A DNA stretch of 64,000 bases from Poriferisodalis sp965215815 (GCF_965215815.1 NZ_CBDCEO010000013.1:1984001-2048000), one strand, 5' to 3'. Numbered from the stretch's first letter, positions 1-11,047 are shown. Translations and numbers: made by a program. The notes: generated by a model from the sequence alone, not told the origin.

Positions 1-245
1 CGGAAAGAGGGGATGGGGTGACAGAGTTCGTGACCGAGTTCAACCCACCCGGCGAGAACCTCGCGAAGCTTGTCGCGAGCGTCGTCCGTTGTGGCACCGT
101 AGGCCGATGCGCCGTGGCACTCGGAATTTTCGGCCCACCAGCCGACGAGGTCGCCGTCGTCATCACGGACTTCTTCGACGTTGGCACCGGCGACCATGGC
201 GTCGAGCCAGCTCCCCAGCTGGAGCTTCGACGGGGTCTTGGCCAT
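1..245 (-). CDS. HicB-like antitoxin, N-terminal part (cut by window edge)
   Basis: Reading leftward from an ATG at 245, an open frame runs off the window edge after about 80 codons without a stop. The translation includes LVGWWAENSECHG followed by a segment ending REVLAGWVELGHEL. This matches the pattern of HicB/DUF1902-type small proteins, where a beta-hairpin with a GxxAxxxxxxG core is followed by a helix rich in E, A and L. HicB proteins are usually the antitoxin partner of a HicA mRNA interferase. The partner is not visible and may lie beyond the edge. The gene sits directly behind a truncated RelE-like fragment (246-408), so the locus is a toxin-antitoxin scrap heap. The family call is by pattern only. 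Confidence 0.5.
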   Translation of the reverse strand, partial: MAKTPSKLQLGSWLDAMVAGANVEEVRDDDGDLVGWWAENSECHGASAYGATTDDARDKLREVLAGWVELGHELCHPIPSF

Positions 246-408
246 GGCCCCAATGTAGTTGTGGGTTCCCAAGCTCTGGGAGTTCAGCGGTTCGGCGTTG
301 CTGGATCAAATGGCGGAGATCGGCCGCAACGGAGATGAAGAGGTCGTTGTCGTTCGCCCTGAGTCGTTGGAGCGAAGCAGTGAACTGATTGGATCGGATG
401 ATCTGCAT
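246..408 (-). pseudogene. Truncated RelE-like toxin copy
   Basis: The first ~42 codons from the ATG at 408 encode MQIIRSNQFTASLQRL and continue closely similar to the N-terminus of the intact toxin-like gene at 2104-2493 (VQIIRSSRFTASLRQL, then DNDLFI-VAADLR-LI-QR). Similarity stops after about residue 45, where the intact copy continues for another 80 residues. Here the frame runs instead into the start region of the HicB-like gene. It is therefore a 5' fragment of a duplicated toxin gene without the C-terminal half that holds the catalytic surface in RelE-superfamily proteins. Confidence 0.55.
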
Positions 409-613
409 CAGCCGACCTGTGAGCGGGTCGGGGACCCAGCGCGAGCCGGTGTGCCATGTCGTCGATCAGATCATCGATTGCAAGCCACACAGATTGCTGA
501 TGAGCATCTATACAAATTGCTGATTATGGGTCTGACGGATTGTTGGTGAAATGTCTAACCAATTATTGATTAGAGGGTAGGAGGATTGTCGATCGGGCGC
601 TAGGTTTGGACGC

Positions 614-1981
614 GTGGAAGAGCACCGACGGCATCTGAGCGCGAACCTCACGGACGCGCTCGACGCATCACGTGTCGTCGTGCTTCATGGGCCGCGCCAA
701 AGCGGCAAGACCACGCTGGCACGACGAATCGCTACCGCACGCGGCGGCGACTACGTCAGCCTCGACGACGACGACGTTCTTGGCCTGGCCCTCGACGACC
801 CACACGCCTTCGTTCGTGCGTTCCTCCCGCCCGTGGTCATCGACGAAGTTCAGCGGGCCGGAGATCGATTGGTACGAGCGGTGAAGATCGCTGTGGATGA
901 CGGAACCAATGCAGCAGGACGATTCCTGCTGACCGGTTCCACGAATTTCCTCACGGTGCCGACGATCAGCGAATCGCTGGCCGGGCGTGCAACCATCTTG
1001 ACGCTGTGGCCATTCAGCCAAGCCGAATTGTGGGGAACTTCCGTCGGCACTCACCGCGCAGCCGGCGATGCTCCTCCCGTCAGTGCACAGGCAACGCAGC
1101 AATCGGAGTTGACGCCATCCGCGGTCGGTGCATCGCGCTCCGCGAACGCCGTCGAGCGGTGGTTCGACCAAGACAGCTCTCTACGGCGAGCAGCGCGTTC
1201 GGTGACCAGTCGCAGCGACTACCTGCAGAAGATGTGCGTCGGTGGCTTCCCGGAGGTGCAGCAGCTCAGCGCGCACAGACGCAACCGATGGTTCTTGGGC
1301 TACGCCGAAACGGTGGTGAGCCGGGATATAGCGCAGCTTGGTGACATCCGTCGCGCTGCGATGTTGCCGCAGATGCTGCGTCTCGCAGCCGCTCAGACCT
1401 CGTCGGAGCTCAACGTGTCTCGGTGGGCTGATCAACTCGGTGCCGATCGCGCAACGGTGCTGTCCTACCTTGGCTGGCTACGCACAGTCTTCTTGGTCCA
1501 TGAACTGTCCTCGTGGCGGCGCAACCGAACTTCTCGAGTCGTGCAGCGCCCAAAGCTGCACGTCACCGACAGCGGACTTGCCGCAGGGCTACTTGGGCTG
1601 AACGCTGAAGCCCTGGCGGCGCTGAACCACCCCATGACTGGTGCGCTGTTCGAGACGTTTGCCGTCAATGAGATCGTGCGGCTCTGCTCAGCAGCCGAGA
1701 TGCCGGTGTCACTGCATCACTACCGCGACAATGCTCAACGCGAGGTTGATCTGGTACTCGAACGATCCGATGGTGCTGTCGTGGCGGTGGAGATCAAGTC
1801 GACGTCGTCGCCCAGGCCAGATGATCTGCGCAATCTGGTCTACTTCCGTGACCGCCTCGATGCCGTCGAACCGGGAGCATTTCGCGCAGGTGTGCTGCTC
1901 CACGCAGGTGCCAACACCCTGCCCCACGACGACCGCTTGCTGTCAGCCTCCCTCGACACACTTTGGAAACCGCCCCGATGA
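614..1981 (+). CDS. AAA-family ATPase with DUF4143 domain
   Basis: A 455-residue protein starting with GTG at 614. Residues 26-33 are a Walker A loop (GPRQSGKT), PPVVIDEVQ near residues 72-80 is the Walker B, and LLTGSTN near 104-110 fits sensor 1. This is the AAA_14 arrangement. The C-terminal half is DUF4143-like and ends with EVDLVLERSDGAVVAVEIKS, which resembles a PD-(D/E)XK fold (E-V-D ... E-I-K). Such ATPases are common in actinobacterial and archaeal accessory DNA; their substrate is not known. The upstream 200 bp is AT-richer than the surroundings and holds two copies of attgctgat (about 492 and 518). A second family member lies at 27231-28532. Confidence 0.85.
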   Translation: MEEHRRHLSANLTDALDASRVVVLHGPRQSGKTTLARRIATARGGDYVSLDDDDVLGLALDDPHAFVRAFLPPVVIDEVQRAGDRLVRAVKIAVDDGTNAAGRFLLTGSTNFLTVPTISESLAGRATILTLWPFSQAELWGTSVGTHRAAGDAPPVSAQATQQSELTPSAVGASRSANAVERWFDQDSSLRRAARSVTSRSDYLQKMCVGGFPEVQQLSAHRRNRWFLGYAETVVSRDIAQLGDIRRAAMLPQMLRLAAAQTSSELNVSRWADQLGADRATVLSYLGWLRTVFLVHELSSWRRNRTSRVVQRPKLHVTDSGLAAGLLGLNAEALAALNHPMTGALFETFAVNEIVRLCSAAEMPVSLHHYRDNAQREVDLVLERSDGAVVAVEIKSTSSPRPDDLRNLVYFRDRLDAVEPGAFRAGVLLHAGANTLPHDDRLLSASLDTLWKPPR

Positions 1982-2103
1982 ACAGATGATGAGTTCGCGA
2001 CGTGTGGCCGCAGGGAGCCGGACGGTCATGCGATTCGGGCACCTGCTTGAGCAGTGCCCGCAAGCGTTTGCGCTGTAGCTCCTGGGTGGCGTCGGGATGC
2101 CGC

Positions 2104-2493
2104 TCAGCCGAGGTCGCGAGGGGTGCTGATCTTGTCCCACAGGGCATCGGCAAGAGGAATGGCTGTGTCATACCAGTCGTTGCCAGTGACTGCTCCAGCC
2201 GCTGGGGAATTCTTGTCGCCGAGCAGTAGGAATGCGCACACTGACTCGTCGTCGGGCATTGCGAAGATGGTTCTCACGAATGCGGGATGTCTGGGGATAT
2301 GAGTGCGGACCTCACCCATGACATGGCGATGGCACGATTGGGCGAGTCCGAATCGGACTTGGGGAAGTTGGGCGGCTTGGCGTTGCTCGATGAGATATCG
2401 GAGGTCTGCCGCGACAGCGATGAAGAGGTCGTTGTCGTATGTCTTGAGTTGACGGAGTGACGCAGTGAAGCGACTGGATCGGATGATTTGCAC
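2104..2493 (-). CDS. RelE/HigB-like toxin
   Basis: A 129-residue protein from a GTG start at 2493. This start was chosen because the duplicated copy at 408 begins with ATG at the equivalent codon; upstream codons in the same frame look non-coding. The N-terminus (IIRSSRFTASLRQL, then LRYLIEQRQAAQLPQVRFGL) and a later VRTIFAMPDDESVCAFLLLGDKN segment fit the basic helix plus beta-sheet of phage-derived Gp49-like or RelE-superfamily toxins. It lies 73 bp behind an XRE-type gene on the same strand, an antitoxin-first toxin-antitoxin operon. No catalytic residue can be assigned from sequence alone. Confidence 0.6.
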   Translation of the reverse strand: MQIIRSSRFTASLRQLKTYDNDLFIAVAADLRYLIEQRQAAQLPQVRFGLAQSCHRHVMGEVRTHIPRHPAFVRTIFAMPDDESVCAFLLLGDKNSPAAGAVTGNDWYDTAIPLADALWDKISTPRDLG

Positions 2494-2566
2494 CAGCCGA
2501 CCTGTCAGCGAGCAATGGCGCCGACGTGAGCCTTGGAGTGGTGAGCGTCCACAGTGGTAGTTCGAC

Positions 2567-2890
2567 TCACGCGTCGATGGGGGTGAGCGTGAAGTTGAGC
2601 TTGTATCCGAGGCCGGCGAAGTATCGGGTGAGCGTACTGAGCTTGGCGTCGGCAAGGCCGCGGGCTTCGAGCTGAGCGACTGAGGACTTGGTCACCCCCA
2701 TGGCTATTGCCACATCTTTCTGGAGTACCCCTGCGGCGATCCGGAGGTTCTTGAGGCATGCATCAAGAGTGAGCAGTTCGGAGGTCCTGTCCTCGATTCG
2801 GGATCGCTCAGCGTCCGTGATGTCGAGTCCATCGAGAACGTCGTCGACCAACTCGAAATCGGCAGAGCCCGTGGAATCTGCAGTCTCCAT
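2567..2890 (-). CDS. XRE-family antitoxin / transcription regulator
   Basis: A 107-residue protein. Residues about 45-75 form a Cro/CI-type helix-turn-helix (LKNLRIAAGVLQKDVAIAMG then VTKSSVAQLE). The N-terminal 40 residues are acidic, and the C-terminus is short (GLGYKLNFTLTPID). In HigA- and MqsA-like modules such a protein neutralises the toxin and represses its own promoter. The next gene on this strand is the RelE-like toxin, which supports an antitoxin role. The region upstream of 2890 is AT-rich (taaatcaaccacaag) and is the likely promoter/operator. Confidence 0.75.
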   Translation of the reverse strand: METADSTGSADFELVDDVLDGLDITDAERSRIEDRTSELLTLDACLKNLRIAAGVLQKDVAIAMGVTKSSVAQLEARGLADAKLSTLTRYFAGLGYKLNFTLTPIDA

Positions 2891-3063
2891 GTGGTGCCTC
2901 CCGCGGTCGAGAGTTTATCTACAAATAAATCAACCACAAGTGGATACCGACTGAAATCACCAGCTTCTTTGACCGATAGCCACCTACGCGGCAAGAACTT
3001 CGCGGAGCTTGCTGCGGCCTCTTCCTCAAGGGTTGCGCTCGACGCCGGGCTCCTAGGCACCAG

Positions 3064-4119
3064 CTACAGCGCGCTGATGACGGCGGTTGCGAAGTCTTCG
3101 GTGCTCGCCACGCCTCCCTGGTCCGGCGTTACGTGCTCGCCGTCTTCGTACACCTCGGCGAGGGCCCGGTCGAGGCGGCCGGCTGGGGCGTCGAGCCTGA
3201 GGTGGCGCAGCATCATCTCGGCGGATTCGAGTGTCGCGGTCGGGTTGATGATGCCCAGCCCGGCGATGTCGGGTGCGGTGCCGTGCGCCGATTCGAAGTA
3301 CGCCCAGTCGTCGCCGTAGCAGCCCGACGGTGCCAGGCCCATGCCCCCGATCGTGCCGGCGCCCTCGTCGGAGAGGATGTCGCCGTACAGGTTGGGCAGC
3401 AGCAGCACATCGAGATCGTGCGGGCGCACGACCAGCCGGTGTGCCATGTCGTCAATGATGAACTGCTCGTATTCGAGGCCCGGATACTCCGAGGCGACCT
3501 CACGGGCGATGTCGCAGAACCAGCGATCGGTGGCTGGCAGCATGTTCGTCTTGGCAGACACGGTCAGCTTCCCGCCTCTCTGCAATGCCAGCTCGCAGGC
3601 AAATCGGGTGACCTGTTCGGTGCCGGGCCGGGTGATGATCTTCGCCGCGAAGCGGCCATTGGCGGCATCGGGCGGAACACGGGAGCGGCCGTCGGTCAGA
3701 CCAGCGTCCAGCAGCAGCTTGGCGGGACCCATCACGCCGACGTACATGTCCTCGAGGTTCTCGCGCACGATCACGTAATCGATGCCCTCGGGCCGAGCCA
3801 GCGGCGAGGCGTAGCCCGGCCGCCAGCGGACCGGACGAACGTTGGCGTAGGTCTTCTTGCCCCAGCGCATGAAGCCCGCCCCCGGCGTCGTGCCATTCGA
3901 CGAGCCGAACAGAACTGTGTCGGCGGCGTCGATGTGTTCGCCGACCAGTGCTTCTCGCTCTTCGGGTGTGAGGGCTGCCAGCTCGTCACCGACGGGAACG
4001 TGGTCCCACTCGATCGGCAGGTCGAGGGCGTGCAGCACTCGCAGCGACGCCGCCATCGCCTCCGGCGCAGCGTCGTCGCCGGGTATCACGCACACCTTGT
4101 GCCGCCGGTCTGAGGTCAT
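3064..4119 (-). CDS. Isocitrate/isopropylmalate dehydrogenase family protein
   Basis: A 351-residue beta-decarboxylating dehydrogenase. It carries the family signature NLYGDILSDEGAGTIGGMGL near residues 243-262, the substrate-binding RENLEDMYVG segment (about 118-127), and the SAKTNM and HGTAPDIAG segments that line the active site and cofactor pocket. These enzymes oxidise 2-hydroxy acids such as isopropylmalate, isocitrate, tartrate or homoisocitrate and release CO2. The substrate cannot be fixed here, and no leuC/leuD genes are adjacent, so leucine synthesis is not indicated. It is a single gene, and its length is normal for the family. Confidence 0.85.
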   Translation of the reverse strand: MTSDRRHKVCVIPGDDAAPEAMAASLRVLHALDLPIEWDHVPVGDELAALTPEEREALVGEHIDAADTVLFGSSNGTTPGAGFMRWGKKTYANVRPVRWRPGYASPLARPEGIDYVIVRENLEDMYVGVMGPAKLLLDAGLTDGRSRVPPDAANGRFAAKIITRPGTEQVTRFACELALQRGGKLTVSAKTNMLPATDRWFCDIAREVASEYPGLEYEQFIIDDMAHRLVVRPHDLDVLLLPNLYGDILSDEGAGTIGGMGLAPSGCYGDDWAYFESAHGTAPDIAGLGIINPTATLESAEMMLRHLRLDAPAGRLDRALAEVYEDGEHVTPDQGGVASTEDFATAVISAL

Positions 4120-4203
4120 GTGCCGACGCTACGCGGCCCAGTTGTCCCATTGCTCGGCGTCGCCGTGCGCGAGGAGATCACGGCGGTGCTGCGAGATGGC
4201 GAG

Positions 4204-4737
4204 TCAGAGGCCGGGCTTGGTCACCATCACCGCGATTGCAGCGACGATGACGAGATTGCTGAGCATGCTCCACAGCTCGGCCCGCCGCCGCAGCCGTTCG
4301 GCCTCGTCGGCCAGCTCGGGACCGGCATCCATGGCCTCAGCCAGCTTGGCTCCGGTCGGCCGCAGTGCTCCGTGCGCGATGGCTGCCCAAGCGAAGTACA
4401 GAACGAAGGCGGTCGTCACCCAGCCCTGCCGGAAGTCCCACCGATCGTCGACAAGCACCGCAACGACGCCGGCGATGCCAGCGAGGTACGCCGCCACGTC
4501 AGTCAGCCGGTTGGACGCGAACTCGAACGACCGCCGTACCGCGCCGGCTGCGTCGGGACCATCTGCCCACGCCCGGCGCAACATCACCGTGCCGAGCGCG
4601 CTGCCGCCGAATCCCACCACAGCGCCCACGAGATGGACGACCAAGACCGCTTGATACACGCCCGAGTTAAAGCTCGCCGCCAACAGCGAGCCGCCGATGC
4701 CAAGTGTCATGCCCGCGAGTATTGCCGCCACTCGCAC
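4204..4737 (-). CDS. Integral membrane protein (DUF2269-like)
   Basis: A 177-residue protein with four hydrophobic segments at roughly residues 5-22, 27-48, 80-97 and 158-175, with charged loops (LRRAWADGPD; ERLRRRAELWS) between them. The layout resembles DUF2269-type small four-span membrane proteins of unknown function. It stands alone between the dehydrogenase gene and the CO dehydrogenase operon, on the opposite strand to the latter. No catalytic motif is seen. Confidence 0.65.
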   Translation of the reverse strand: MRVAAILAGMTLGIGGSLLAASFNSGVYQAVLVVHLVGAVVGFGGSALGTVMLRRAWADGPDAAGAVRRSFEFASNRLTDVAAYLAGIAGVVAVLVDDRWDFRQGWVTTAFVLYFAWAAIAHGALRPTGAKLAEAMDAGPELADEAERLRRRAELWSMLSNLVIVAAIAVMVTKPGL

Positions 4738-4914
4738 GAGCTCGAACGCGGGCGCTGCGAATGAACTCAGTGCGGCATTACACGACGATGGTCGGCGGGT
4801 AGCCGGGCGATACGTGTAGCCGCCTGCCGGGTTTCGTTCTTGCCACCAGCACCGTCAGTGGTAGGTTCGCAGTGCCGCAAAGACACGGCCGGATCTCCGG
4901 GGGAAGGGGAGTCC

Positions 4915-5169
4915 ATGCCGATCGAGTCATCAGGCCATAGCGCTGGCAATCCGAGGCTGTACGAGGTCATCGAGGGCGCGCCCAAAGAAGGTGACAGCCC
5001 GACGATCTGGGCGTGGCCGCAAATCATCGACTATCTCAAAGTCGCAGGACAGCCGGTCCAAGGGCCTTGGCCGCCGCACCAGGAGCAACGTCCCGATCCC
5101 GACGCCGACGCGATGCCGCGAGCTGTGCCGGATCCGCAGGGACCTGGTGGGCAGGCGACAGGGGGCTGA
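4915..5169 (+). CDS. Small hypothetical protein at the head of the cox operon
   Basis: An 84-residue protein. The ATG at 4915 is chosen because a good purine-rich ribosome site (gggaaggggag) precedes it by a normal distance. The N-terminal half is plausible folded protein (RLYEVIEGAPKEGDSPTIWA, then PQIIDYLKVAG). The C-terminal 35 residues are rich in proline, glutamine and aspartate and look disordered. It ends 3 bp before coxM, so it is probably the first gene of the CO dehydrogenase transcript. I do not recognise the family. Confidence 0.55.
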   Translation: MPIESSGHSAGNPRLYEVIEGAPKEGDSPTIWAWPQIIDYLKVAGQPVQGPWPPHQEQRPDPDADAMPRAVPDPQGPGGQATGG

Positions 5170-5172
5170 GGT

Positions 5173-6048
5173 ATGTATCCATCCCGCTTCCGCTACGAAG
5201 CCCCCTCGACACTCGCCGAGGCGATAGCCCTGCTCGCCGCTGCTGATGGCGAGGCGAAGATCCTCGCAGGCGGCCAGAGCCTCATCCCGATGATGAAGCT
5301 GCGTTTCGCCGCCCCGGCGATGCTCGTCGACATCAACGGCATCAGTGGTCTCGACTACCACCGGGCCGATGTCGATGGCACCTATCGCATCGGTGCGCTG
5401 TGCCGCCACGCCGACCTCGAGAAATCGGCAACGCTCGGCGATCATCAACCCACGATCGCTGCGGCGGCCCCCATTGTGGCCGATCCGCTCGTTCGTACCC
5501 GCGGCACGCTTGTCGGCTCGGTCTGCCACGCCGACCCGCAGGGCGACTGGGCCTCGGTGATGGTCTCGCTGGAGGGAGCCATCGTGGCCCAAGGCCCGAA
5601 CGGGCAACGGATCATTCCGGTCAACGACTTCATCGATGGTCCGTTCCAGACGGTGCTCGCTAACGACGAGATCGCCATCGAGGCGGTGGTTCCGCCAGCG
5701 CGTGGGACCCGGGCCGGCGGTTACCTCAAGCTTGAACGCCGAGTCGGCGACTTCGCCACCGTCGGCGTGGCGGTCTCGGTAGAGATGTCGGGCGACACCA
5801 TCGCCCGGGCGGGCATCGGGCTGACCGGCGTCGGGCCTGCCACCATCAACGCTTCCGACGCGGCGGCGGCTTTGGTCGGCGCGTCGCTCGATAGCGACGC
5901 CGTCGATGCGGCGGCTCAGCTCGCCGCCGAAGCGGCCAAGCCCCGCTCCGACCACCGGGGAAGCGCCGACTACAAGCGCCACGTCGTTGCGACATTCGTG
6001 AGACGCATCGGTGCGCAAATTCAGCGGTCTGGACAGAAGGCGGCCTGA
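5173..6048 (+). CDS. coxM: Aerobic CO dehydrogenase, medium (FAD) subunit
   Basis: A 291-residue member of the FAD-binding subunit family of molybdenum hydroxylases. The N-terminus (MYPSRFRYEAPSTLAEAIAL) and AGGQSLIPMMKLR near residues 35-47 form the first FAD-binding loop. VADPLVRTRGTLVGSVCHAD near 105-124 fits the second flavin-binding loop of CoxM. The subunit passes electrons from the [2Fe-2S] clusters of CoxS to FAD and on to quinone. Gene order M-S-L and the form I signature in CoxL make this a true CO dehydrogenase subunit. It is followed after 1 bp by coxS. Confidence 0.92.
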   Translation: MYPSRFRYEAPSTLAEAIALLAAADGEAKILAGGQSLIPMMKLRFAAPAMLVDINGISGLDYHRADVDGTYRIGALCRHADLEKSATLGDHQPTIAAAAPIVADPLVRTRGTLVGSVCHADPQGDWASVMVSLEGAIVAQGPNGQRIIPVNDFIDGPFQTVLANDEIAIEAVVPPARGTRAGGYLKLERRVGDFATVGVAVSVEMSGDTIARAGIGLTGVGPATINASDAAAALVGASLDSDAVDAAAQLAAEAAKPRSDHRGSADYKRHVVATFVRRIGAQIQRSGQKAA

Positions 6049-6049
6049 C

Positions 6050-6625
6050 ATGAGCACGTTGTTCGAAGTGATCCCGCCGAGCTTTGGTGACGAGGTGTCG
6101 GTTCGCCGTGTGGAATTGACGGTGAATGGCGAACGGCGCGCTGCCGACGTCGAGCCGCGGCTGCTGCTGGCACACCTGCTGCGCAACGGCTTCCGACTGA
6201 CGGGGACCCACACCGGCTGCGACACGACGAACTGCGGTGCATGCACAGTGCTGTACGACGGTGTGCCCGTCAAGAGCTGCACGATGTTCGCAGTCCAAGC
6301 CGACGGTCATGAGATCCTCACCGTCGAAGGCCTCGCGACCGCGAGCGAGCTGCATCCGATCCAGGAAGGCTTCAAAGACGAGCACGGTCTGCAGTGCGGT
6401 TTCTGCACCCCCGGCATGATGCTCAGCGCCAAGGCCCTGCTGGAGGAGAACCCGAACCCGAGCGAGGACGAGATCCGCTGGGCACTGTCGGGGAACCTGT
6501 GCCGCTGCACCGGCTACCAGAACATCGTCAAGGCGGTGATGTGGGCCGCCACCAAGCTAGGCGGCGCCGCACCCGACAGCGACGACCCGGATGCCGCCGG
6601 CGGCGGGGCCGGAGAGGAAGGCTGA
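6050..6625 (+). CDS. coxS: Aerobic CO dehydrogenase, small ([2Fe-2S]) subunit
   Basis: A 191-residue iron-sulfur subunit from the ATG at 6050, just after the coxM stop. A plant-type ferredoxin domain holds GCDTTNCGACTV with a further cysteine in KSC. The second, all-helical domain holds QCGFCTPGM and CRCTGY, the ligands of the second cluster. These two [2Fe-2S] clusters carry electrons from the Mo-Cu site of CoxL to the flavin of CoxM. The C-terminus is extended by a short acidic, glycine-rich tail (DSDDPDAAGGG). The stop lies 1 bp before coxL. Confidence 0.93.
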   Translation: MSTLFEVIPPSFGDEVSVRRVELTVNGERRAADVEPRLLLAHLLRNGFRLTGTHTGCDTTNCGACTVLYDGVPVKSCTMFAVQADGHEILTVEGLATASELHPIQEGFKDEHGLQCGFCTPGMMLSAKALLEENPNPSEDEIRWALSGNLCRCTGYQNIVKAVMWAATKLGGAAPDSDDPDAAGGGAGEEG

Positions 6626-6626
6626 G

Positions 6627-9004
<2,378 letters not shown>

Positions 9005-9008
<4 letters not shown>

Positions 9009-9949
9009 GCGAACACCGTTCGGTCACCGATGTGGCCGTCGAAGGCTGGGGCGTCCTGGAACAGGCCATCGAACTCGCACGCAGCGGTGAGGCATTCGTG
9101 CTGGCAACGGTTGTCTGGCGCGAAGCCCCGACCTCGGGGCAGCAGGGATCTCGTGCCATCTACACGGCCTCGGGCGAGATCTACGGCTGGATCGGCGGCG
9201 CGTGCGCTGAGCCTGCGTTCATCCGGGAGGCCATGGCAACGCTTGAAGCCGGGACGCCGCGGTTGCTGGCGCTCGGCGCGAGCGATCGTTTCGGTGAACT
9301 TCGGGAAGGCACAACCGCGGTGGCCATGTCGTGCCAGAGCGAAGGCGCCCTGCAGATCTATCTGGAGCCCGTCGTGGCCCTACCTCACCTGGTGATCGTC
9401 GGAAGCTCGCCGATGGCGACGACCCTGTCGGTGCTCGCCAGTCAGCTCGATTGGCGTGTCGAGCTGGTCACCGGCTCCGAGTTCAGCGAGGGTTTGCTCA
9501 CACCGCAGTCGATCGTGGTCGTCGCCACCCAAGGACACGGCGACCAAGACGTGCTGGGGGCCGCGCTCAAGTCGGCTCCGGCTTACGTGGGCCTCGTCGC
9601 GTCGAGCCGCAGGGGAGACAGCGTGCGTGCGCTGCTCGTTGCCCAGGGGGCCGACCAAGCCGAACTCGACGCCTTACGCGTCCCGGCAGGACTGGATCTC
9701 GGCCGCACTTCTCACAAGGAGGTCGCTGTTTCGATCCTGGCCGAGCTGGTGCAGTTGCGAGCACAGGGTGCGTTTGCCGCCCCGGTCACCACCCAAGCGC
9801 CCACGACAGGCACGGCTATCGACCCCGTCTGCGGCATGGCGGTCCAGATCGATCCGGCTGCTGTCTCACTGCAGGTGGGAGACGAGGTCTTCTACTTCTG
9901 CTGCGCAGGGTGCCGGACGGCATATGCGCGTGAACAGGGAGTCGCCTGA
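9005..9949 (+). CDS. XdhC/CoxI family maturation protein with C-terminal YHS domain
   Basis: A 314-residue protein. Residues 1-120 hold the XdhC N-terminal domain (FVLATVVWREAPTSGQQGSR, GWIGGACAEPAFIREA). Residues about 120-255 are the Rossmann-type XdhC C-terminal domain (LVIVGSSPMATTLSVLA; ending RTSHKEVAVSILAE). Residues ~272-314 are an added YHS domain (DPVCGM, FYFCCAGC) with four cysteines suited to binding a metal. XdhC proteins help insert sulfurated molybdenum cofactor into hydroxylases. The YHS domain could handle copper or iron, an attractive idea for a Mo-Cu enzyme but an inference. It overlaps coxL and coxG by a few bases, so translation is coupled. Confidence 0.85.
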
Positions 9950-10533
9950 TGCAGATCACCAATCAGTTCGGGGTCGCGCAGCCGCTGGAGGCTGTGTGGG
10001 ACTTCTTCGGCGACGTACCGCAGGTTGCCGCGTGCCTGCCCGGTACCGAACTGACCACCGATTTGGGAGACGACCGCTTCGGCGGCACGGTGTCCATTGG
10101 TCTCGGTCCGATCAAGCTGGACTTCGACGGCGGCGCCGAGATCACCCATCGCGACGTTGAGGCCCGCGCGATCTCCGTCGCCGCCAGCGGCAGCGATCGC
10201 AAGGGCCGGGGCGAAGCCACGCTCACGCTCGACGCAAGCCTTGCCCCGGCTGAGGACGGCACCACCGTCGACGTTGCCATGGACCTGCAGCTCTCCGGGG
10301 CGGCCGCGCAATTTGGGCGTGGCCTGGCGAGTGACATCACCGCAGTGTTGCTGAACGATTTTGCCGTCAACGTTCAGAATCGACTGGCTGCGATCGCGGC
10401 GGGCCGTGACCCCGACCAGGTAAGCCAATCCCAAGCCGCCGGCGGCGTTGCCATCGGTGTGCGCGCCGCGCGAATGGGGCTAGCGCGCGTGGTGCGTCGA
10501 TTCGCCCTGCCGTACCGCCCCGAGGCCGTCTGA
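9949..10533 (+). CDS. coxG: CoxG, SRPBCC-family CO dehydrogenase partner
   Basis: A 194-residue protein of the CoxG/SRPBCC family. It has MQITNQFGVAQPLEAVWDFF at the start, VAACLPGTELT near 24-34, and an amphipathic C-terminal half. SRPBCC domains form a deep hydrophobic pocket. In CO-oxidising bacteria CoxG is needed for CO dehydrogenase to work at the membrane and has been linked to menaquinone delivery. The C-terminal ~40 residues are basic (AARMGLARVVRRFALPYRP) and could contact the membrane. Its start overlaps the XdhC stop (TGATG). It is followed by five small membrane-protein genes. Confidence 0.9.
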   Translation: MQITNQFGVAQPLEAVWDFFGDVPQVAACLPGTELTTDLGDDRFGGTVSIGLGPIKLDFDGGAEITHRDVEARAISVAASGSDRKGRGEATLTLDASLAPAEDGTTVDVAMDLQLSGAAAQFGRGLASDITAVLLNDFAVNVQNRLAAIAAGRDPDQVSQSQAAGGVAIGVRAARMGLARVVRRFALPYRPEAV

Positions 10534-10543
10534 GGAGGCTGTT

Positions 10544-10795
10544 GTGCTCTGGTGGATTGGAAACCTGATATTGCTGCTGGTGGTAGTGCCGGTGGCAGTC
10601 GCACTGCTGAACCGGGTACTGGCTGCCATCGAGCGGATCCGCAAAGCCAGCGACGAGATCCTGACTGCGGGCGTGGCGGTCATCGGAGAACTCGACACCA
10701 CGCGCGATCTGCTTGCAACGACTGACGAGACGATCGAAGAGGTAGCAGACGGTGCGGTGCGCTACGCCGGTTCGGTCGGGAAGCTCTTGGGCTGA
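10544..10795 (+). CDS. Small single-span membrane protein 1 of the cox operon
   Basis: An 83-residue protein from a GTG at 10544 with a strong aggagg site at 10533-10538. Residues 4-26 are one hydrophobic segment (LILLLVVVPVAVALLN). The rest is a soluble helix-rich tail with heptad-like spacing (RVLAAIERIRKASDEIL; TRDLLATTDETIEEVADG), like DUF948-type membrane-anchored coiled coils. It sits 10 bp behind coxG and is the first of five similar genes. No family could be named, and function is unknown. A role in holding the CO dehydrogenase/CoxG system at the membrane is inferred from position only. Confidence 0.75.
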   Translation: MLWWIGNLILLLVVVPVAVALLNRVLAAIERIRKASDEILTAGVAVIGELDTTRDLLATTDETIEEVADGAVRYAGSVGKLLG

Positions 10796-10806
10796 AGGGA
10801 GTTCTG

Positions 10807-11034
10807 ATGCCTGCTGTTGCCTGGGTCACTGTCATCATCGGCGGCCTGATCATCGTGGCTGCCGCTGTCGGGCTGCTGCGAGTGGGCCTCCACTTGCGGG
10901 CGGTCCACAGCACGCTCGTGGCGGTCGCGGGCGGTGTTGGTGTCATCGCCGACCAGACCTCGACAGTCCCGACCGTGCTGCCGTCGGTAAATGCGACGCT
11001 CAAGCCCGTGCGCGACTTCTGCGAATCGATCTGA
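10807..11034 (+). CDS. Small single-span membrane protein 2 of the cox operon
   Basis: A 75-residue protein with a ribosome site (aaggga) 5 bp upstream. Residues 5-27 form one membrane span (WVTVIIGGLIIVAAAVGLL), followed by a short soluble tail (LRAVHSTLVAVAGGVGVIAD, then PTVLPSVNATLKPVRDF). It keeps the span-then-amphipathic-tail plan of its neighbours but is the shortest. It is separated from the neighbours by 11 and 13 bp, clearly in the same operon. No recognised domain. Confidence 0.7.
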   Translation: MPAVAWVTVIIGGLIIVAAAVGLLRVGLHLRAVHSTLVAVAGGVGVIADQTSTVPTVLPSVNATLKPVRDFCESI

Positions 11035-11047
11035 GGGAGGGAATGCC

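Noticed and set aside
440..3460. A 20-bp identity (agccggtgtgccatgtcgtc) between the region near 441 and the dehydrogenase gene near 3433
   Set aside because: Both encode DDMAHRL in the minus frame, which could mark a tiny duplicated piece of the dehydrogenase gene, but the match does not extend and GC-rich codon bias raises the chance level. Too short to support a feature.
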